From: an uncultured Alphaproteobacteria bacterium
Lineage (GTDB): Bacteria; Pseudomonadota; Alphaproteobacteria; HIMB59; GCA-002718135
Length of the DNA stretch: 44,970 nt
Assembly (NCBI GenBank): GCA_902591485.1
Contig: CACJAV010000010.1
Coordinates: 1-44,970 of the forward strand
Reading direction: 5' to 3'
Shown in pieces: positions 18,123 to 27,127 of the stretch. The notes under the pieces were generated by a model. The model was not told the DNA's origin and made no database searches. It saw nothing but the letters and a program-made list of their open reading frames with translations. Each line of letters begins with the position of its first letter. Within the stretch, counting starts at the first letter, position 1. The translations under genes and the position numbers were made by a program.

Positions 18123-18582
18123 TTATAATTACCATTGTTAATACTGTGTACAGTCCAGCTACAAGATCATCAAGAATTACACCAAATCCATTTTTAATTT
18201 TTTTATCAATATAACTGGCTGGAAATATTTTAGAAATATCAAATATTCTAAAAATTATAAAAATCAATGAGCAAGTAATAAAATCATTATGTATTTTTAT
18301 TAAGTCATAAAATAAAAATATTAAAAAAACACCAAGAAATTCATCTATTACTATATGACTTGAGTCTTGAGATTTAGTAAAAGAAGAATAGACATTAATA
18401 AAATAATTTGACAAGAAAAATAAGATTATAAAAATGACCAATAGCACTGGTAGAGACATTGATAAAATATTACATAAATAATACATAATAAATAAAGCAA
18501 CAAAGCTTCCCCATGTGCCAGGTACAAATTTAATATACCCAATAAAAAATATTGAAACAAAGAGATTAGTAAAGTTTTTCAT
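18109..18582 (-). CDS. pgpA: Phosphatidylglycerophosphatase A
   Basis: Integral membrane phosphatase that converts phosphatidylglycerophosphate to phosphatidylglycerol. The 157 aa have about four membrane segments. Family markers are YIKFVPGTWGSFVA, the conserved VIDEFLGVFL with its acidic pair, and FPASYIDKKIKNGFGVILDD with the metal-binding aspartates, then LVAGLYT. The start overlaps ispDF by 17 bp and the end overlaps pncC by 14 bp, so the three genes form one translationally linked unit. Confidence 0.93.
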   Translation of the reverse strand: MKNFTNLFVSIFFIGYIKFVPGTWGSFVALFIMYYLCNILSMSLPVLLVIFIILFFLSNYFINVYSSFTKSQDSSHIVIDEFLGVFLIFLFYDLIKIHNDFITCSLIFIIFRIFDISKIFPASYIDKKIKNGFGVILDDLVAGLYTVLTMVIINAFI

Positions 18583-19705
18583 CTGTTATTTGTACTATTG
18601 ACTCAGCAGCAATACCTAGTCCATCACCAATAAAACCTATTTTTTCATTTGTAGTCGCTTTTATTGAAATTATATTTTTAGGAATCTTAAGTAGTAATGA
18701 TAATTTTAATATCATTTCTTTTCTATATTTGCTGATATTAGGCTTTTCAGCAATAAAATTTATATCAAGGTTAGAAATATAAAAACTATTTTCCTTAAGT
18801 TTATCTCTAGCAAATTTTAAAAAAAACTCTGAGTTTTTATTTTTCCATTTGGGATCTTTATTTGAGAAATAATATCCTATATCTTTCATCGATAATGCTC
18901 CAAAAATACTGTCACAAATAGCATGTAATCCGACATCAGCATCAGAGTGTCCAACTAATTTATTAAAATTAATTTTAACTCCACAAAGTTTTAATCCTTT
19001 TTTTGTTTTAGTATCAATTTGGTGAATGTCATATCCAATACCAGATTTGTATACTGGTCTTACAAATAGTTTAAAATAATTAAAATCTTCTGGATATGTG
19101 ATTTTAATATTTAATTTTTCACCTTTGATAAAGTTCAAATTTTCGATAGGAATTAAAACTGAGTCATCTTTTGCATTAACAATTTTAGTGTTTAGATGAG
19201 CATTATAAATTAAATTAAATTTAAACCCTTGTGGTGTTTGGATCAATTTTATAGGTTTGTTAAATTCTTTTTTTGATATAATTTTTTTATCAGGACTTGA
19301 AATATAGGGTATTGCTGATTGATTTTTATTAAGAGCGCGTATGATTTTTGTTACTAATTTATTTGAGCTAAATGGCCTAGCTGCATCATGTATCAAAACA
19401 TTATCTGGTTTAAATGTATTAAGTTTTTTAAGAGCATTCAAAGATGATAATTGTCTATTTTTTCCTGCTTCTACATTTAAAAAATTTAAAAAAGGATATT
19501 TAATTTTGAGATTTTTAGTCTTCTTTTGATAAGATTTTTTAGTAACAATTGCTATTGTATCAAAAATATTAATATCTATACGATTTAAAAAAAAATCTAT
19601 GAGATTTTCACCATTAATCTCATTAAATTGTTTAGGTAGTTTGTTATTAAATCTTTTGCCTTGACCACCTGCAAGGATAACGAGTGCATTTTTAGATTTT
19701 TTCAT
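18566..19705 (-). CDS. ispDF: Bifunctional MEP-pathway enzyme IspD-IspF
   Basis: Fused enzyme of isoprenoid synthesis: cytidylyltransferase making CDP-methylerythritol (residues about 1-220) and cyclodiphosphate synthase (about 222-379). The IspD half shows ILAGGQGKRFNNKLPKQF and IHDAARPF. The IspF half shows the metal-binding GYDIHQ and HSDADVGLHAICD, with FIGDGLGIAAES at the end. The fusion without the intervening IspE is typical of alphaproteobacteria. It is divergent from ntrY with a 61-bp gap. Confidence 0.96.
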   Translation of the reverse strand: MKKSKNALVILAGGQGKRFNNKLPKQFNEINGENLIDFFLNRIDINIFDTIAIVTKKSYQKKTKNLKIKYPFLNFLNVEAGKNRQLSSLNALKKLNTFKPDNVLIHDAARPFSSNKLVTKIIRALNKNQSAIPYISSPDKKIISKKEFNKPIKLIQTPQGFKFNLIYNAHLNTKIVNAKDDSVLIPIENLNFIKGEKLNIKITYPEDFNYFKLFVRPVYKSGIGYDIHQIDTKTKKGLKLCGVKINFNKLVGHSDADVGLHAICDSIFGALSMKDIGYYFSNKDPKWKNKNSEFFLKFARDKLKENSFYISNLDINFIAEKPNISKYRKEMILKLSLLLKIPKNIISIKATTNEKIGFIGDGLGIAAESIVQITDEKLY

Positions 19706-19746
19706 TTATAGGGTGTTTATATATTAGTTTATTATATAGTAAAAAA

Positions 19747-19752
19747 TATAAT
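19747..19752 (+). promoter_or_regulatory. Possible -10 element of ntrY
   Basis: A consensus TATAAT lies 14 bp before the ntrY ATG in the 61-bp gap shared with ispDF. No convincing -35 is seen at the right distance (TTAGTT at 19724-19729 is poor). The ispDF promoter must lie in the same gap. Confidence 0.3.
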
Positions 19753-19766
19753 TAAAACCTATCTAA

Positions 19767-21914
19767 ATGATAAGTCTTACCAAAATATTAAATAAATTAT
19801 ATCTAACCAAATTTTCATTTTATTTATTGTTAGTTCTAATTCTTATAAGTTTTTCAATAACTTTTTATTTGATGTTGCCAAATAACAATTTGGTTAAGAA
19901 TCCCATTCAATTACAGTACTTTTTATTAGCTGATATTTTTTTTGTAATATTGCTTCTGGCATTAATAATCAGACAATTGATTCTAATTATTATTCATAGG
20001 AGAAATCAAAAAGATGATTCTAAATTATATATAAAATTTGTTAATTTATTTACTGCTATGGCAGTTGGCCCTACTATTGGGTTGGTTGTTATTACTTCAC
20101 TATTTTTTAATTTAGAATTTAGAACTTGGTATGGCGGCCCTGTAAAAGAGGCAGTAGTAAACTCAAATATAGTTGCAAGAGACTATGAGAATGAAATACA
20201 AGCTGAAATAATTTCTGATACTCAGTTAATAATGAGAGAAATAGTAAAAGTTTCAAGAAATAATGAAGTTAATATTAATTCTATTAATCAGGGATTAAAT
20301 GAATTTATTAATTTAAGAACTATCTCAAATATTTATTTGTTTAATAAAAATGGTGAAGTTTATCTAAATTTCAAAGATCAAGAAAATAAAAATTTTCTTT
20401 TACCATCATTGGATATTTTTGAAATATTAGATCAAAACAGAGTTTATATTTTTCAATTAAACAAAAATTCAATTTCTGCATATAAAAAAATTAATTTCTT
20501 GGGTGATGTTTTTATGCAAGTAAACAGAGAACTTAATACAAATATTTGGGATCATATTGCAGCAACTAAAGAGGCTTATAATATTTACACTGCAAAAGAG
20601 AATGAAAGTGCAGGAATTCAAATTACTTATTCTATGATATTCGTATTGTTTTCAATTGGTTTTGTTTTAATTGCTGTCTTAATTGGTTTTAATCTAGCTA
20701 GAAGATTATCAAAACCCATATCGAATTTAATTCAGTCTGCAAATGAAATATCAAAAGGTAATTTTGATGCAAAAGTATCTGAAGTTGATCAGTTTGAAGA
20801 AATCAAAGTATTGCTTTCCTCATATAACAAAATGATTGGTGAAATAGAAAATAAACAAAATCAACTTATTTTTAAAAGCAACGAAGATGAGGAAAAAAGA
20901 CTATTTATTGAAGCTATACTGAGTTTACTTACTATTGGAGTTGTTTCTTTGGATAGCAAATTTGACGTTCTATTTTTTAATCAAACAACAAACAAACTCT
21001 TCAAAGGTACAAAAAAATTAAAAAATAAAGATAATTTTTTAAATATTTTTCCTGATTGGAAAAATATTTTTAACAATTTTAATAAATCAAAAAAAGTACT
21101 AGAAAATTTTCAAACAGAAATAATTATTAATGATGATCTTAGAAATTTTAATGTAAGAATTATTAAAGAATTTAAAGATAATAAAATTAATGGTTACATT
21201 GTGGCAATAGATGACACAACTTCATTTATTTTAGCAGAAAAACATGCTGCATGGTCAGATATTGCTAGAAAAATTGCACATGAAGTGAAAAATCCACTAA
21301 CGCCAATTAAATTATCTGCTGAGAGAATAGAAAAAAAATATCTTAATAAAGAGTTTGAAAATGATGATATTAAAATTTTAACAAATACTATTTCAAGACA
21401 AGTTGATGATATTGGAAAATTAATTGATGAGTTTTCATCGTTTGCAAGAATGCCTGAACCAGAAATAAAACTTGATAATTTATCCAAATGTTTGAATGAA
21501 TCTTATTTATTATTTTCAAACTCCCATAAAAATATAAAATTTAATATCAATAAAGAAAAACAAGATATTTATTTTCAGTTTGATAAATTTCAATTATCGC
21601 AATGTTTTAATAATTTAATTAAAAATGCTGTAGAGGCAGTTGAAAAAATTCCTAATCCATCAATTTTCATTAATTTAATTACTAAGAATAATATTATATT
21701 AATAGAAATAGTTGACAATGGTATTGGAATTTCTCAAGAAAAGATTAATAAAATTTTTGAACCATATTTTACAACAAAAAACAAAGGAACAGGGCTTGGT
21801 TTATCAATTGTAAAAAAAATTGTTGAAGATCATAATGGAAAAATTAGAATAGAAAAAAATAAAGAAATGGCAGGCACAACAAGTTCAATCAAATTTGAAA
21901 ATTTAAATGTTTAA
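19767..21914 (+). CDS. ntrY: Sensor histidine kinase NtrY
   Basis: Membrane sensor kinase of the NtrYX two-component system, linked in alphaproteobacteria to nitrogen and redox control. The 715 aa have three N-terminal membrane helices (about 17-36, 51-73, 89-112), a periplasmic region (about 113-285), a fourth helix (about 286-309), HAMP (about 310-365) and a PAS-like region. The HisKA box has His505 in IARKIAHEVKNPLTPIKLSA. The ATPase domain has an N box NLIKNAVEAVE, VDNGIGIS, FEPYFTTK and GTGLGLSIVKKI. All kinase motifs are intact. ntrX overlaps by 8 bp. Confidence 0.95.
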   Translation: MISLTKILNKLYLTKFSFYLLLVLILISFSITFYLMLPNNNLVKNPIQLQYFLLADIFFVILLLALIIRQLILIIIHRRNQKDDSKLYIKFVNLFTAMAVGPTIGLVVITSLFFNLEFRTWYGGPVKEAVVNSNIVARDYENEIQAEIISDTQLIMREIVKVSRNNEVNINSINQGLNEFINLRTISNIYLFNKNGEVYLNFKDQENKNFLLPSLDIFEILDQNRVYIFQLNKNSISAYKKINFLGDVFMQVNRELNTNIWDHIAATKEAYNIYTAKENESAGIQITYSMIFVLFSIGFVLIAVLIGFNLARRLSKPISNLIQSANEISKGNFDAKVSEVDQFEEIKVLLSSYNKMIGEIENKQNQLIFKSNEDEEKRLFIEAILSLLTIGVVSLDSKFDVLFFNQTTNKLFKGTKKLKNKDNFLNIFPDWKNIFNNFNKSKKVLENFQTEIIINDDLRNFNVRIIKEFKDNKINGYIVAIDDTTSFILAEKHAAWSDIARKIAHEVKNPLTPIKLSAERIEKKYLNKEFENDDIKILTNTISRQVDDIGKLIDEFSSFARMPEPEIKLDNLSKCLNESYLLFSNSHKNIKFNINKEKQDIYFQFDKFQLSQCFNNLIKNAVEAVEKIPNPSIFINLITKNNIILIEIVDNGIGISQEKINKIFEPYFTTKNKGTGLGLSIVKKIVEDHNGKIRIEKNKEMAGTTSSIKFENLNV

Positions 21915-23241
21915 AGTTTTAATAATTGATGATGAAAAGGATATTTGTTTCTTAATATCTGAAATTCTTAAAGATGAAAAATATTTAACTTATACAGCCT
22001 TAAATTCTAATGAAGCTTTTACTAAATTTAATAAATACAACCCTGACTTGGTAGTACTTGATGTGTGGCTATCAAATAGTAAATTAGATGGTATTGAAAT
22101 TTTAAAAGAATTAAAAAAAATAAATAGTAATGTTCCTGTAATTATTATAAGCGGACACGGAACAGTAGATTTAGCTGTTAGCTCAATTAAAAATGGTGCA
22201 TATGATTTTATTGAAAAGCCATTTAATAGTGATAAATTGCTAATTTTAGTTAAAAGAGCTATAGAAAGTTCTAAGCTTTCGAGAGAAAATAAAAATTTAA
22301 AAGAGTTAGTTACTCCAGATATTGATATAATAGGAAGCTCAAATTTTATTAATAACACAAAAAGTAAAATAGAGATTTTTTCTAAATCAAATTCACGCCT
22401 TTTAATTGAAGGACCTTTCGGTGTTGGAAAAAAATTAATAGCAAATCAAATTCATAAGAGTTCAAAATATAATAATAAAATTCCAATATATATTGATTTT
22501 GCAACATTGAATGAAAGCAATTTAGAGGTTCTTTTTTCTGAGGATATTAAAAATTTAAATGATAATCTTTTTATTAGATCTAATATGAATACTTTAATTC
22601 TTTCGAATATTGATTTAATACCACTTAAGTTTCAAAAACAATTTTTATTTTTTATTGAAAATTCAGAATTTTTTAAATCTGCTAATATTGTTTTGGATCA
22701 TAAAATAATAACAATTTCTGAAAAAAAATTAGATGAAGAAATTGAAAATGGGAATTTTTTATCTCGATTATATGAACGTCTCAAAGTTGATCATTTAATT
22801 TGCCCCAGTTTATCAGAACGTATTCCTGATATTCTACCAATTTTAAATTATTATATTTCAAAATTTAATTCTAGGAATATAAATTTAAGTTTTTCAAAAT
22901 CAGCAATAACTAAATTGGAGATGTTTGATTGGCCTGGCAATGTTGCGCAATTAGTTAATTATGTTGAAAAAACTGTTATACTAAATCAAACTGCAGCGGA
23001 TGATTTAATACTTGATGTTGATAATTTGGCACTTGAAATGGGAGATTTTAACAAAGATCAAAGTAATGCAAATAATTATGATCTTTCTTTAAAAGAGGCT
23101 AGAATGGAGTTTGAAAAAGAGTATTTAGTATCGCAAATTAGAAGATTTAGTGGTAATATATTAAAAGTATCAGAATTTACTGGTATGGAAAGAACTGCCC
23201 TTTATAGAAAACTTAAATCTTTAAATATTTCAGTTAAATAA
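21907..23241 (+). CDS. ntrX: Response regulator NtrX with degenerate AAA+ domain
   Basis: Partner of NtrY. The 444 aa consist of a receiver domain (1-120; Asp52 in VVLDVW, Lys104 in IEKPFN), a sigma-54-activator-like AAA+ domain (about 145-365) and a Fis-type helix-turn-helix (about 405-444, GMERTALYRKLKSL). The AAA+ part keeps a P-loop-like GPFGVGKKL (from residue 169) and FLSRLYERLKV, but the GAFTGA loop for sigma-54 is absent. The Walker B region reads TLILSNIDLI, with Ser233 and Asn234 where Asp and Glu are expected. It is therefore unlikely to be a sigma-54 activator or an efficient ATPase and more likely acts as a simple DNA-binding regulator. Confidence 0.92.
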   Translation: MFKVLIIDDEKDICFLISEILKDEKYLTYTALNSNEAFTKFNKYNPDLVVLDVWLSNSKLDGIEILKELKKINSNVPVIIISGHGTVDLAVSSIKNGAYDFIEKPFNSDKLLILVKRAIESSKLSRENKNLKELVTPDIDIIGSSNFINNTKSKIEIFSKSNSRLLIEGPFGVGKKLIANQIHKSSKYNNKIPIYIDFATLNESNLEVLFSEDIKNLNDNLFIRSNMNTLILSNIDLIPLKFQKQFLFFIENSEFFKSANIVLDHKIITISEKKLDEEIENGNFLSRLYERLKVDHLICPSLSERIPDILPILNYYISKFNSRNINLSFSKSAITKLEMFDWPGNVAQLVNYVEKTVILNQTAADDLILDVDNLALEMGDFNKDQSNANNYDLSLKEARMEFEKEYLVSQIRRFSGNILKVSEFTGMERTALYRKLKSLNISVK

Positions 23242-23245
23242 CTAA

Positions 23246-24610
23246 ATGAAAACAATTATTTGTGGATCAGGCGATGTTGGTTACAGTATAGCAGATAAAC
23301 TTTCAAAAGAAAATTTTGAAGTAACTGTTGTAGATGAATCCTCAGCAAAACTTAATAAAATTTCTGAAAACTTAGATGTTAAAGTTGTAAGTGGCATTCC
23401 AAGTTTGCCATCTACATTAATGAACGCTGGTGCAAAAGATTGCGAAATATTAATTGCCGTTACTAAAAGTGATGAAACAAATATGATAGCATGCCAAATT
23501 GGACATTCTTTATTTAAAATACCTAAAAAAATTGCTAGAATTAGGCAACAAGATTACCTCAAAGGAGAATGGCAAAAACTATATACTAAGAATGATCTTC
23601 CAATTGACGCAATTATTTCTCCAGAACAAGAAGTAGCTAGCGCTTTACATAGAAGAATAATATCACCTGGTACAATTGATATGGTCGAGTTATCAGAAAA
23701 ACAATTGAAATTAATTGGATTCAAGTGTGATAATAACTGTATGCATATAGGATTAACCGTAAGAGAATTATCTGCTAAATTTCCAAACTATTTAGCAAAT
23801 ATATTATTTATTTTCAGAGGTGATAAAAAATTTATTGTTAATTCTTCAACTAAAATAGAAAAAAATGATTTAATTTATATGGTTGTTGAGACGCAAAATT
23901 TAAAAGATGTTTTAAAAGAATTTGGACACAAAGAATTGCAAGCTCAAAAAATTGTAATTATTGGAGGAGGAAATATAGGTTTTTCTCTCGCTGAATTAAT
24001 TGAAAATGATGATAATGGTATTTCAACTGAATTAATTGAGCTTGATAAAGAAAGATCACAGTTTTTAGCATCACAATTAAATAATGTCACTATTACTAAT
24101 GGTGATGGTTTAGACAATCAAATATTAGATGAAGTAAATATTGCTGAAGCTGGATATTGTCTTGCTGTTACAGAAGATGATGAAGTAAATGTTTTAGCTT
24201 CATTACTCGCAAAAAGAGCAGGCACAAAGCAATGCATGGCTCTTATAAATAATAGTTCTTACACATCTCTATTATCAAATATTGGCATAGACATAACCAT
24301 AGATCCTAAACTTATTACTATTTCAAAAATATTAGAAAAAGTCAGAGGTGGCGGTATTATGAATGATTATTCATTAGGTGATGGGTTTGGTGAGGTCATA
24401 GAGGCAATGATTAAAAAACAGTCACCACTTTGTAACAAAAATTTAAAAGAATTAAATTTACCAAAAAGTGTTAGGATAGGATCAATATTGAGGGATGGAA
24501 AAATTATTATCCCTAATAGTAATACAAATTTTAAAGAAAATGATGATGTTGTATTTTTTGTAGAGACACAATATATCAATAAACTAGAAAAATTACTCTC
24601 TACCTACTAA
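23246..24610 (+). CDS. trkA: Trk potassium uptake system, NAD-binding subunit TrkA
   Basis: Cytoplasmic regulatory subunit that gates the TrkH/TrkG potassium channel. The 454 aa are two tandem RCK units. The first Rossmann fold starts with IICGSGDVGYSIA, the second (about residue 233) with IIGGGNIGFSLAEL; each is followed by a TrkA_C domain, and ILIAVTKSDETNM and CLAVTEDDEVN mark equivalent strands. It follows ntrX by 4 bp. The membrane subunit TrkH is not in the window. ntrX-trkA adjacency is conserved in alphaproteobacteria. Confidence 0.95.
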   Translation: MKTIICGSGDVGYSIADKLSKENFEVTVVDESSAKLNKISENLDVKVVSGIPSLPSTLMNAGAKDCEILIAVTKSDETNMIACQIGHSLFKIPKKIARIRQQDYLKGEWQKLYTKNDLPIDAIISPEQEVASALHRRIISPGTIDMVELSEKQLKLIGFKCDNNCMHIGLTVRELSAKFPNYLANILFIFRGDKKFIVNSSTKIEKNDLIYMVVETQNLKDVLKEFGHKELQAQKIVIIGGGNIGFSLAELIENDDNGISTELIELDKERSQFLASQLNNVTITNGDGLDNQILDEVNIAEAGYCLAVTEDDEVNVLASLLAKRAGTKQCMALINNSSYTSLLSNIGIDITIDPKLITISKILEKVRGGGIMNDYSLGDGFGEVIEAMIKKQSPLCNKNLKELNLPKSVRIGSILRDGKIIIPNSNTNFKENDDVVFFVETQYINKLEKLLSTY

Positions 24611-24613
24611 TCA

Positions 24614-25453
24614 ATGACAACATATGTTTATATTAATAATAAATATGTAAAGTTTAAAGATGCAAAAATTCATATTGAGGATAGAGGTTTCCAATTTTCT
24701 GACAGTGTTTATGAAGTTATAAAAGTTTTAAATAGTAAACTTATAGATTTAGATTTTCATATTAATAGATTAAAATATTCAATAAAAGAGTTGAATTTTA
24801 ATTATAAAGTTAACCAAACTTCTTTAACTAAAATTTTTATTAATTTGGTTAATAAGAATAAATTAAAAAATGGAATAATTTATTTGCAAATTACTAGAGG
24901 AATACAGTCTCGTGAGCATGCTTATAAAAAAAATCTTAAGCCAAATATAATTATTTATACTGCAAAGAAAAAATTTAATTTACCTAATAAAAATTACAAA
25001 GGGTATAAGGCTATTACTTATCCAGATATTAGATGGGGGAGGCCAGATATAAAAACAACCTCATTATTAGCTAATATTTTGGCTGCTACTGAAGCTAGTA
25101 ACCAGGGAGCTTACGAAACAATTCTATTCAAGAAAAAAAAGGTTACTGAGGCGGCTCATTCAAATGTTTGGATAGTAAAAGATAAAAAAATTATTACACA
25201 CCCAGCAAACAAAGAAATTTTAAAAGGTGTTACGAGGACAGTTTTAAAAAACATGATTAAATCTTTAAATCTAAAACTAATTGAGAGAGAATTTTCTATC
25301 AATGAGCTTTTGAAAGCTGAAGAGGTATTTATTACGAGCTCAGGTAGCCTAGTAACACCAATAACACAGGTAGACAAAATTAAAATAAATAAAGGAAAAA
25401 TTGGAACAATAACTAAGTCTCTTGCTTTAAATTTATACAAAGCTATTATTTAA
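24614..25453 (+). CDS. dat: Class IV (D-amino acid type) aminotransferase
   Basis: PLP enzyme of fold type IV, most like D-alanine aminotransferase, which would provide D-glutamate or D-alanine for peptidoglycan. The 279 aa include IHIEDRGFQFSDSVYEV, LQITRGIQSREHAY, the PLP-lysine Lys147 in RPDIKTTSLLANILA, EAAHSNVWIV and the cofactor-binding EVFITSSGSLVTPI. It begins 3 bp after trkA, the usual alphaproteobacterial place for dat. Branched-chain aminotransferase and aminodeoxychorismate lyase are related, so substrate is inferred from context. hfq-hflX, which often follow, are absent. Confidence 0.85.
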   Translation: MTTYVYINNKYVKFKDAKIHIEDRGFQFSDSVYEVIKVLNSKLIDLDFHINRLKYSIKELNFNYKVNQTSLTKIFINLVNKNKLKNGIIYLQITRGIQSREHAYKKNLKPNIIIYTAKKKFNLPNKNYKGYKAITYPDIRWGRPDIKTTSLLANILAATEASNQGAYETILFKKKKVTEAAHSNVWIVKDKKIITHPANKEILKGVTRTVLKNMIKSLNLKLIEREFSINELLKAEEVFITSSGSLVTPITQVDKIKINKGKIGTITKSLALNLYKAII

Positions 25454-25458
25454 ATTAA

Positions 25459-26250
25459 GTGGTTAATGTAGATGATATAAGAGAAATTTTATTTAATGTA
25501 AGTAATAAAATTATACTACCTAGCTTTGGAAATTTATCTAATAATCAAATTTCATACAAAAATAATAAAGACATTGTAACAGAAATTGATATCAAGGTTG
25601 AAAAAGAGCTTTATTCTCATTTTTCAAAATTGATCAAAAATTCAAAGTTTGTTGGAGAAGAAACTTATTCCAAAGATCCCTCAATATTAAATTATTATCA
25701 ATCAGATAATTACTGCTGGACTGTCGATCCTATAGATGGAACTAGCAATTTTGCTAAATCGAAAGAGAGATTTGCAGTAATGGTATCATTGACTAAAAAC
25801 AAACAAATAATCCAGTCATTTATTTATAAACCTATTGGTGAAGAATTTATGTTTGCTGATAAAACTGGAACTTTTATTAATGATAAAAAAATCAAATTAA
25901 GTGCAAATACAAAAATTGAAAATTCTATAGGCTCTATAAGTACAAAGTACTGGGATGAAAATCAAAAAGAAAAGCTAATTGCTATAAAAAATAAATTTAA
26001 AAACATTAATTCATATGGATCAATTGGATGTGAATATTTTGATATTGTGCTTGAAAAAAGAGATTTTACTTTATTATCGCGTTTACATCCTTGGGATCAT
26101 ATACCAGGGGTATTTATTGTAAGACAAGCAGGAGGTCATGATTGTCATTTTGATAAATTAGAATATAAATTTTATGAAAATTCTAAAAACCTTGTTGTGA
26201 GTAGTTCAAAAAAATTAAATTATGCAATATTAAATCTAATTGGAGAATAA
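25459..26250 (+). CDS. Inositol monophosphatase family protein
   Basis: Mg-dependent phosphomonoesterase of the IMPase/HisN/CysQ superfamily (263 aa). Metal-binding motifs are visible: GEE in KFVGEETY, VDPIDGTSNFAKS and a C-terminal HPWDHIPGVFIVRQAGG, which differs slightly from the usual WDxAAG. In alphaproteobacteria such proteins can act as histidinol phosphatase or as 3'(2'),5'-bisphosphate nucleotidase; the sequence does not decide. The only reasonable start is GTG at 25459, 5 bp after dat; nearby ATGs are out of frame. The next gene's ATG lies 4 bp downstream of its stop. Confidence 0.85.
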   Translation: MVNVDDIREILFNVSNKIILPSFGNLSNNQISYKNNKDIVTEIDIKVEKELYSHFSKLIKNSKFVGEETYSKDPSILNYYQSDNYCWTVDPIDGTSNFAKSKERFAVMVSLTKNKQIIQSFIYKPIGEEFMFADKTGTFINDKKIKLSANTKIENSIGSISTKYWDENQKEKLIAIKNKFKNINSYGSIGCEYFDIVLEKRDFTLLSRLHPWDHIPGVFIVRQAGGHDCHFDKLEYKFYENSKNLVVSSSKKLNYAILNLIGE

Positions 26251-26254
26251 TTAT

Positions 26255-27127
26255 ATGGAAATTAAAAATGTTACTTTTATTGGTCTTGGGGTCATGGGTT
26301 ATAACATGGCAGGTCATCTTAAAAAAAATAACTATAACACCATTGTTTATAACAGAACTAGTTCAGTAGCAGATAAATGGGTCGATGAATTTTCAGGAGT
26401 GTCAAAATCAACTCCAGGTGAAGCAGCATCTGATGCTCAAATAGTATTTATTTGTGTAGGTAGAGATGAAGATTTAGTATCTGTTATGGAGGGTGATAAT
26501 GGTATTATAAACAATATAAAAGAAAATACTATAATAGTAGACCATACAACTGCTTCAGCAGATATTGCCAGAAAATATTATCAAAAAGCAAAAGATAAAA
26601 ATTTTCATTTTCTTGACGCGCCGGTTTCTGGTGGTCAAGCAGGGGCAGAGAATGGTATTTTATCAATAATGGTTGGTGGGGATGAGCAAAATTTTCAAAT
26701 TGCAAAACCAGTGATGAATTCATATGGCAAAACTATTGAATTAATAGGCCCAACTGGATCAGGTCAATTAGCTAAAATGATTAACCAAATTTGTATTGCA
26801 GGTTTGGTGCAAGGTTTATCAGAGGCTATGGCATTTGGTAAAAAAGCAAACTTAGATATGGAAAAAGTATTACAAGTAATTTCCAAAGGTGCGGCACAAT
26901 CTTGGCAAATGGAAAATAGATACAAAACTATGCTCAAAGGAGAATATGAATTTGGCTTTGCGGTTGATTGGATGCGAAAAGATTTATCAATTTGTTTTAA
27001 TGAAGCAAGAAAAAATGGCGCCTCTCTCCCAGTAACTAAAATTGTTGATAGATTTTATGAAGAAGTTCAAAAAAATGGTGGGTCTAGATATGATACGTCA
27101 TCATTAATGACATTAGTTGATGATTAA
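26255..27127 (+). CDS. NAD(P)-dependent beta-hydroxyacid dehydrogenase (3-hydroxyisobutyrate dehydrogenase / GarR / GLYR family)
   Basis: Rossmann-fold reductase of 290 aa. It shows the dinucleotide loop FIGLGVMGYNMAGHL, substrate-binding DAPVSGGQAGAENG, and the catalytic lysine in GQLAKMINQICIAG. A helical C-terminal domain ends in FAVDWMRKDLSICFNEA. The family includes 3-hydroxyisobutyrate dehydrogenase, tartronate semialdehyde reductase and glyoxylate/succinic semialdehyde reductase; no valine catabolism genes are nearby, so the substrate is open. I choose the ATG at 26255 because GGAG lies about 9 bp before it; an upstream in-frame TTG (26240) would overlap that signal. It overlaps the next gene by 8 bp. 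Confidence 0.9.
   Translation: MEIKNVTFIGLGVMGYNMAGHLKKNNYNTIVYNRTSSVADKWVDEFSGVSKSTPGEAASDAQIVFICVGRDEDLVSVMEGDNGIINNIKENTIIVDHTTASADIARKYYQKAKDKNFHFLDAPVSGGQAGAENGILSIMVGGDEQNFQIAKPVMNSYGKTIELIGPTGSGQLAKMINQICIAGLVQGLSEAMAFGKKANLDMEKVLQVISKGAAQSWQMENRYKTMLKGEYEFGFAVDWMRKDLSICFNEARKNGASLPVTKIVDRFYEEVQKNGGSRYDTSSLMTLVDD

Noticed and set aside
26240..26254. TTG start for the beta-hydroxyacid dehydrogenase
   Set aside because: GGAG at 26242 is placed to serve the ATG at 26255, and MEIKNVTFIGLG is the usual N-terminus.
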